A DNA stretch of 64,000 nt, from contig NC_014248.1 in the NCBI RefSeq assembly GCF_000196515.1, forward strand, positions 2,287,001 to 2,351,000, in the 5' to 3' direction. A program made the translations under genes and the position numbers. This stretch comes from 'Nostoc azollae' 0708 (lineage in GTDB: Bacteria > Cyanobacteriota > Cyanobacteriia > Cyanobacteriales > Nostocaceae). Under the pieces are notes generated by a model that saw only the letters and a list, made by a program, of their open reading frames with translations, was not told the DNA's origin and did not search any database. Within the stretch, counting starts at the first letter, position 1. Every line of letters starts with the position of its first letter. This document shows, piece after piece, positions 58,941 through 64,000 of this stretch.

Positions 58941-59367
58941 GTGATACCAATCCAAAAATTCAAAATTAGAAATGCATAATCGTAAGCATTCAGCTTTTTC
59001 AGGCTAACGCCAAAAATACCTATTTTATAATTAGGGCTTGCGGAAAAAGTTGTTAGTGACGATTAGGAGTCAGGAGTTAGGAGGAAGAGGAGGAGGATTT
59101 AGAATCATCTAGAATCTGAAAAAGTGTTTGAGTTTTCATGGTATCACAGCTTATCTCCTGCATCTTATCCACCTTGAATAACCCTTGAACTATTGATTTA
59201 TCCAGGTTTGAAGTTTATTGAGCAAGCCCTAATTAACCAGTTTCTCAAACATTCTGACTCCTGACTCCTGAAATCTTACGCAGAATCTAATTTTTAGTTT
59301 ATGACTTTCTATCTGTCAACTTCTTGTTTGTAACTGATACTTCCCATTGATAAAATATTATTTTTGA
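58941..59367. other. Intergenic region between convergent plsY and speB
   Basis: 427 bp. It contains a segment (58989-59024) that recurs inverted near 28485-28520 (TTTTTGGCGTTAGCCTGAAA) and the miniature element at 59031-59232. No gene. Confidence 0.5.
59031..59232. mobile_element. Miniature element with TTAGGGCTTGC ends
   Basis: 202 bp bounded by TTAGGGCTTGC (59031-59041) and GCAAGCCCTAA (59222-59232). No coding capacity. A similar end (GGCTTGCTGAAAAAGTCATG) lies at 50957-50976, so the family has other copies. Confidence 0.6.
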
Positions 59368-60408
59368 CTATTGTTGATGGGATAAATCTAATAAATTAGC
59401 TAACTTATAAACTATTCTTGCTCCTACATTACCATCCCATTCAGCATCCCCAACTTCACAAATATCAAAACCGATAATTTTCCTACCGCTATTAACTAAT
59501 TCTCTAAACAAACAATAAGTTTGCTCTAATTCTAATCCACCAGGAACTGGAGTACCAGTATTTGGGCAGAGTTTAGGATCTAATCCATCCACATCAAAGC
59601 TGATATAAACATTTTCAGGTAAATTATTGATAATTTCTTGACATATATCAATCCAATTCATGCCGGAATATAATTTCTGTTTAATGGCTTGATCATAATA
59701 AGCAGTAATCCGACCATTAGATTCCTGAATTATATCTACTTCATCTTGACAAATATCTCTGATAGCCACTTGTACTAAGTTAGAAATTTGTGGAATCTTT
59801 ATGGCATTGAACATGATAGATGCATGAGAAAATTCAAATCCCTCATAAGCATCTCGTAAATCAGCGTGTGCATCTATGTGGAGAATGCCATAGTTTTCAT
59901 ATTTGGTAGCTAATGCTTGAAAATAACCCAAAGGTAAACTGTGATCACCTCCAATTACAGCCACTTTTTTACCCTGATTCATCGCGGCTTGACACTGGGT
60001 AAACAGCCATTGATTTATCTGTTCACCAGCTTGATTAATTGCTGTGAGTACAGGAGTTAAATCTGGTGTTTCTGTTAGTGCTTTACCTTCGGCTTGTCGT
60101 TGCATAACTTTGGCTGCTTCTTGACGATAGTAATTATTTTTCTCCAAAATATCTTTGGGAATTTCTTCGAGAAAAATCCCCTGTTTCCAACCGTCAGGAT
60201 GATCAAAATCAAATAAATCTATTTGATAGGAAGCATCTAAAATTCGTTGTGGTCCGTTTGCTGTTCCTGCACCGTAGGAAACGGTAACTTCCCAAGGTAC
60301 AGCAAAAATAATCAAGTTTGCTGAGTTATAATCATCAGGTAAACCCAGGATATTACCATTGATTTCAGCTATACCATTGGGGTTGTAGTCTTGGTTGTGA
60401 TTATTCAT
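59368..60408 (-). CDS. speB: Agmatinase/arginase-family ureohydrolase
   Basis: Mn-dependent ureohydrolase of 346 residues; the best match is agmatinase (agmatine to putrescine and urea). All metal-binding blocks are intact: VIGGDHSLPLGY, HIDAHADLRDAYEGFEFSHA and FDVDGLDPKLCPNTGTPVPG, with PWEVTVSYGAGTANGPQRIL near the start. Guanidine-hydrolysing relatives exist in cyanobacteria and belong to the same fold, so the substrate is not certain from sequence. No polyamine gene is adjacent. Downstream of it (right side, at 60498) begins the small-RNA array, whose RNAs would be on the same strand and upstream of this gene. Confidence 0.85.
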   Translation of the reverse strand: MNNHNQDYNPNGIAEINGNILGLPDDYNSANLIIFAVPWEVTVSYGAGTANGPQRILDASYQIDLFDFDHPDGWKQGIFLEEIPKDILEKNNYYRQEAAKVMQRQAEGKALTETPDLTPVLTAINQAGEQINQWLFTQCQAAMNQGKKVAVIGGDHSLPLGYFQALATKYENYGILHIDAHADLRDAYEGFEFSHASIMFNAIKIPQISNLVQVAIRDICQDEVDIIQESNGRITAYYDQAIKQKLYSGMNWIDICQEIINNLPENVYISFDVDGLDPKLCPNTGTPVPGGLELEQTYCLFRELVNSGRKIIGFDICEVGDAEWDGNVGARIVYKLANLLDLSHQQ

Positions 60409-60497
60409 CGCTGAGATTTCGGGTCTATATCAGCAGACAAAATCTGCTTTGTCTTTATCTTCATAATTGTAGCATTATAGACCAGTAAAATACATTT

Positions 60498-60611
60498 TAA
60501 AAAAAGGTTTGGTTTACTGCCAAACCTCTATAATTGCTGTGCTTAACAACGTACTAAATTAATTTAGTTCTAGTCTGCTTACAGATCATCTTCCTAAAGG
60601 ATGTATCCAAA
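60498..60611 (-). ncRNA. Tandem small RNA unit 1
   Basis: Minus-strand unit: conserved 5' box (ATCATCTTCCTAAAGGATGTA on plus, 60586-60606), AT-rich middle (AAATTAATTTAG), then hairpin AGGTTTGG/CCAAACCT (60505-60527) and a T-run. This is the copy closest to speB. Confidence 0.55.
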
Positions 60612-60712
60612 TGTCCTAACAACTGATACAGCCTTACTTGGTTAAAACTTTCAATCAAGTCAATTAGGTCCAACATTTTCGTATAAATCTAATTCAGTAA
60701 ATATCTTAGGCA

Positions 60713-60824
60713 TAAAAAAGGCTTGGACTAGATCCAAGCCTTGGTATATACCAGGTGTTTACCATATATAGTTAATTTAATCCCTATTTAATTAATGTTC
60801 ATCTTCCTATAAGATGTGTACAAA
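60713..60824 (-). ncRNA. Tandem small RNA unit 2
   Basis: 5' box CATCTTCCTATAAGATGTGT (60800-60819 region), middle TATATACCAGGTGTTTACCA, hairpin AGGCTTGG/CCAAGCCT (60719-60741) followed by a 6-T run on the minus strand. Confidence 0.6.
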
Positions 60825-60945
60825 TTTTTTAAAAGCTGCTAATGATTCACATTTTTATGAAGACATAGTTCAACAAGTTGATCATTAATATACTCGGTAA
60901 ACTTCTAACAAGCATTTCTACTACTGAATTAGGAAATGAGAAAAT

Positions 60946-60966
60946 ACCCTGAAATAAGTCCAGGGT
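60946..60966 (-). ncRNA. Tandem small RNA unit 3, degenerate
   Basis: Only the hairpin position is kept: ACCCTG/CAGGGT stem with weak T-run at the place predicted by the ~220-bp spacing; the 5' box cannot be recognised. Confidence 0.3.
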
Positions 60967-61162
60967 AAGAAATATTTTCAGGTATTAATAAATAGAATAT
61001 TACTCTTAATAAGGAGATATTTCCACTATCTACAGCATAATAATTTTATGCATTTATGTTCCAAGTATTTTTTACATGAAAATCTGAGATTAATTTGATG
61101 ATACTGGTAAATATTGGAGGTGATTAATTTACTTTCCCAGTAAGTTTAGTTTGATATTAGTA

Positions 61163-61275
61163 ATAAAAAAGGCTTGGTTGTTAGCCAAACCCAGACATAT
61201 ACCAAGTGTTTACCATATCTAACTAATTTAGACTTGCTTAGATTTCAATTCATCTACCTGTAGGATGTATACAAA
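61163..61275 (-). ncRNA. Tandem small RNA unit 4
   Basis: 5' box CATCTACCTGTAGGATGTAT, middle CATATACCAAGTGTTTACCA, hairpin GGCTTGG/CCAAACC (61171-61191) and 6-T run on the minus strand. Closest in sequence to unit 2. Confidence 0.6.
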
Positions 61276-61430
61276 GATGAGTGAATCTGTTATTGATTAC
61301 CCTAACTAATATCTAAATCGCTAGAAAGATTATACCGTATTTATTTTGAATTTTGTTGGTGCAACTCTTCTGAAAGAAGCATTTTTAATTCGGGGCGGTA
61401 CTAGGAGTATCTGAAATTAAACAGACTGAA

Positions 61431-61536
61431 AATAAAGACTTGGTGCAATACCAAGCCTTAACTGGAAGTATAATATAGTACCATACATTAGCTAATTTGT
61501 TAGAGAGATTAATCAGCCTATAGGAAGAATACAAAA
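61431..61536 (-). ncRNA. Tandem small RNA unit 5, diverged
   Basis: Hairpin GACTTGG/CCAAGCC, middle TAGTACCATACATTAGCTAA and a shortened 5' box (CCTATAGGAAGAATACAAA in reversed symmetry). The T-run is interrupted, so termination may be weaker. Confidence 0.4.
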
Positions 61537-61572
61537 TTTTCCAACTAATATGTCTATGTAATTTTATAGATA

Positions 61573-61686
61573 ATAAAAAAGGTTTAGCACTGTGCTAAAC
61601 CTCCATAGGAAGCAGTTATTCGACACACCAGAATTAATTTAATTCTCCTCTTTTTTATAGTCATCTTCCTATAGGTATCTATCCAA
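61573..61686 (-). ncRNA. Tandem small RNA unit 6
   Basis: 5' box CATCTTCCTATAGGTATCTA, hairpin GGTTTAGC/GCTAAACC (61581-61602) and 6-T run on the minus strand. It is 143 bp from unit 5, closer than the other spacings. Confidence 0.55.
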
Positions 61687-61914
61687 GAATCCCTTAATAT
61701 GATAGTTTTTCAAGAAATAGGAGTTTGGGATAAGTCTACTATCAAAAGATAGATTAGGAATTTAATGTATTAGTTCCTAAAGCTATACTATAACTAGTAC
61801 CGCAATGAATTCAAAATGCTTCTTTCAGAAGAGCTGCGCCAACAAAATTCAAAATGAATATGGTCTGAGCGTTTCAGAGATTTGGAATGGTTGGTTTATT
61901 TACGCCATGTTGTA

Positions 61915-62045
61915 CTAAGTAGGTGGGCGGAAAAATTTATAACTATGTCATGGTAAATGCAGCAAAGCGGAGTCAAGCAATCCCAAGGGTTTCAAGTAAT
62001 TTACATTTTGTTCTATAGTTATGTTTATTTGTGTCTACCTACTTA
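61915..62045. mobile_element. Miniature element with CTAAGTAGGT ends
   Basis: 131 bp bounded by CTAAGTAGGT (61915-61924) and ACCTACTTAG (62036-62045), with extended similarity (ATAACTATG inside both ends). Similar AAGTAGGTGGG sequence occurs at 20-30 and inverted at 41546-41556, perhaps single ends of the same family. Confidence 0.6.
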
Positions 62046-62058
62046 GGTTGAAAAATAG

Positions 62059-63118
62059 GTAAGGATTCAGGTGGTGGGATATTCACAAGTGTGATAGGTG
62101 AGGCAGAATATAGCAGTTATGGAAAAGAGGCTGCCACCAAAACTAGACAGAGAGATATTGAAGCAGTTGGGAACAGAGCAACTGGTAGAAATCATTATTG
62201 ACTAGGCCAAAAGTATAGAGAACCTAAGAAATAGAGTACTAGAACTGGAAAAGGAAATAGAGAAACTCAAAGTCAGTAGAGATTTAGAGACCATAACATG
62301 ATCCACACCACCCTTGGGAGACATCCTCAAAAAAACCGAGAACAAACAAGAAGAGAAACCAGAAGAAAACCAGACACAAATTTCCCCAAAGGAAACCAAG
62401 AGGACAACCAGGGCATAGGGGAAAAAGTAGAAAGGGGTTTGGTGGAGTAGATAGAATAGATTTGAGATAGTAGGACGGCAAGTGTATGGATGGTGAGGTG
62501 AGGGGCAATTGTTTGGCGAACCAATAAAAATCCAAACACAACAAGTAGTGGAGTTGGTGGACAGGCCAATGGAAGTGGATTTGCAGTGTGTGTGCGGAAA
62601 CACAAAGGGCACACTGGTCACAAGAGATAGTACCGGGACAAGATATAGGAATCACAGGACAAGCTTTTTTGGGATGGATCAATAACTAGGGCCATTGACC
62701 CTATGAAAAAGAATACTTCTTGTTGTGGGAACTGGGTCAAATAGAAATTGGACTGGGAACATTAGTAGGTACCAATGAAGGAATAGATGGTCCAGTGGCT
62801 CAAAGTATTCATAGCCTCAAACAGTGGATAAAACAAACCCAGCCTCATATCCTTGGGGATGAAACACCCTGGGTAGTCAAAGGGGTGAAACAATGGTTAT
62901 GGATTTTTGCCAATAGTAACTTCCCTTGATTTCATGGGTCCTGATACTCCTTGTCCTAGCGAATTAGAATCCATTGTGGGTTCAAGTTACTCTGGTGTAC
63001 TCAGTTCTGATGACTTTACTACCTATAACGGTTATGCGGTCACAGCTCAACAGAAATGTCAGGCATATCTACCCTACCCCGTCACTTCAAGACACTAATC
63101 AAGATTCCTGGCTTAAAA
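62059..63118 (+). mobile_element. IS66-like element, copy D, truncated by IS1634-like insertion
   Basis: Starts GTAAGGATTCAGGTGGTGGG at 62059. Transposase fragments: REILKQLGTEQLVEIIID, stop, KSIENLRNRVLELEKEIEKL (62130-62290), QIEIGLGTLVGTNEGIDGPV (62720-62929) and CPSELESIVGSSYSGVLSSD. The stop in the coiled coil and the TGA after LETIT are also in copy B. The 3' end is cut at 63118. Confidence 0.78.
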
Positions 63119-64000
63119 CCCAGCTTCCGCACCCTAACTGTCACAGATAGTAGTACACAATAACTAAAACTCCTTGAAGGAAGAAAAGGGTTAATAAGAA
63201 TAAGTATCATGAAAATGGCAATAGAGTGAGAGAATAAAGTTTTGTAAATAAGATAAAAGAAAAGAAAATTTAATGATTTAAAAATTAAATTAGAACAGAA
63301 GAAGAAATGATTGAATCACAACAGGAGTTGTGGATAATTATGTTGTGAAATCAAAGCTTCAAAAAATGGAAATCCAAAACCTAGACCATTGAGGCATAGT
63401 AGCAGGAATAATAGACGCCATAGGAGTAGTAGAAATAACCGTTGGAATTGGAGAGAAAGTAAGTCCGTGTCATGTAGTAAAAGCCATGATAATAAACGGG
63501 TTAGGATTTGTATAAAAACCCTTATATATGTTTCCCCAAGATTTTGAAACAATCCCCTGTGACCATCTAATAGGACCAGGAGTAAAACCAGAATATCTCA
63601 AGGACGATAAACTGGGGAGAGTCATGGATAAACTATTTATAAAAGGATTGGATAGAATATTTTTTATTGTCGCCTTAAAAGCAGCCCAAAAATTTGGAGT
63701 ATCCCTATGAGCATGGCATCTAGACTCATCATAAATGGACGTATATGGGCAATATAATACCAGCTTACCAGAAGTGATATTTGAGAGTCAAAAAGTAGGA
63801 AATAATCAAGAACTAGAAGAATTAGCAGTAAAATCACCAAAAGAAATAACCATTACCTACGGTTATTCTGGTGACCATAGACCGGAGTTAAAACAGTTCA
63901 TCATAGAAATGATATGTTCAGGAGATGGAGACATACCAATATATATTTTTAAAACTAGCATCGGGAAACCAAGCAGATTCATCATGCTTTGGTAAAATAG
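63119..64000 (+). mobile_element. IS1634-like element, copy 3, running off the window
   Basis: Left end CCCAGCTTCCGCACCCTAAC at 63119, inserted into IS66-like copy D. Transposase pieces 63528-63710 (PQDFETIPCDHLIGPGVKPE) and 63735-63995 (YGYSGDHRPELKQFIIEMIC) match copies 1 and 2, with the same TAA before the first piece and TGA plus TAA between the two. The right end lies beyond position 64000. Confidence 0.85.

Larger units (their letters stand above)
60498..61686 (-). repeat. Tandem array of six small-RNA-like units, NsiR1-like candidate
   Basis: Six direct repeats with spacings of about 215, 225, 225, 265 and 143 bp over 1.2 kb. Each has a conserved TCCTATAGGA-type box, a conserved middle (ATACCAGGTGTTTACCATAT in the best copies) and a Rho-independent terminator on the minus strand, with stems covarying between units (AGGTTTGG, AGGCTTGG, GGTTTAGC). 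No protein frame. NsiR1 of heterocystous cyanobacteria is the only tandem-repeat sRNA array I know, but it lies next to hetF, which is not in this window. Confidence 0.6.
61334..61866. repeat. Inverted ~70-bp repeat flanking sRNA units 5 and 6
   Basis: 61334-61405 and 61796-61866 are inverted copies sharing TTTTGAATTTTGTTGG and CTCTTCTGAAAGAAGCATTT. The inner CTTCTGAAAGAAG is itself palindromic. No coding function. Confidence 0.6.

Noticed and set aside
60498-61686. CRISPR array
   Set aside because: Repeats are ~110 bp, imperfect, spaced 140-265 bp and contain terminators; no uniform short repeats, spacers or cas genes.
1-64000. tRNA, rRNA, tmRNA or RNase P genes
   Set aside because: I looked for T-loop GGTTCGAATC-type motifs and rRNA words while reading and found none; a covariance search was not possible.

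Overview
The window comes from a filamentous, probably heterocyst-forming cyanobacterium. Supporting evidence: a psaX photosystem I subunit, crtR-type carotene hydroxylase, cyanobacteria-restricted families (DUF3086, DUF3119, DUF2808), HIP1 octamers (GCGATCGC) inside many genes, and Nostoc-like STRR repeats. The genome is decaying. Roughly half of the 64 kb is insertion sequences, miniature elements and broken genes, and several operons are present only as wrecks. This degree of erosion resembles the Azolla cyanobiont 'Nostoc azollae', but that assignment is inference.

Layout. 1-8.9 kb: response regulator, lipA, psaX, livH-type permease, hybrid histidine kinase, larE, an IS5-like element, SGNH hydrolase. 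8.9-13.3 kb: an eroded stretch, then pyk and crtR. 13.3-22.5 kb: a pile of IS5-like, IS701-like, ISAs1-like, IS66-like and IS1634-like elements, including an IS1634-like copy nested inside an IS701-like copy that itself splits an unrecognised, possibly nuclease-related gene. 22.9-27.8 kb: lysC, a complete two-component pair and a Spy/CpxP-like periplasmic protein. 28-37.4 kb: a collapsed metal-response island on the minus strand (RND pump, small exported protein, Met/His-rich lipoprotein, DUF2808 protein, rppA and rppB). Only the lipoprotein looks intact; rppA carries two separate IS insertions. 37.5-41.3 kb: decayed IS4-like and IS630-like transposases. 41.7-43.9 kb: intact lytic transglycosylase. 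44.2-52.7 kb: wrecks of an ATPase/WD40 pair, the pst phosphate operon, an AbiEi-type antitoxin, and a two- or three-gene cluster encoding a HELSH metallopeptidase-like protein and a zinc-ribbon protein. 53-60.4 kb: a healthy block with chorismate mutase, SppA, MlaE permease, DUF3119, DUF3086, plsY and an agmatinase-family gene. 60.5-61.7 kb: a tandem array of about six units, each ending on the minus strand in a hairpin plus T-run, which looks like a family of small RNA genes. 61.9-64 kb: a miniature element, a truncated IS66-like copy and a third IS1634-like copy running off the window.

How the parts relate. Housekeeping genes (lipoate, aspartate-family amino acids, glycolysis, phospholipid synthesis, envelope maintenance) are intact, while stress, phosphate, metal and defence-type genes are broken. 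That pattern fits relaxed selection in a stable host environment. The IS copies share lesions across copies yet keep clean target duplications, so many probably moved by trans-acting transposase. The most unusual signals are the tandem small-RNA array, the 10-bp repeat expansion that throws pstS out of frame, the fused pstS/pstC remnant, and the decayed HELSH/zinc-ribbon cluster.
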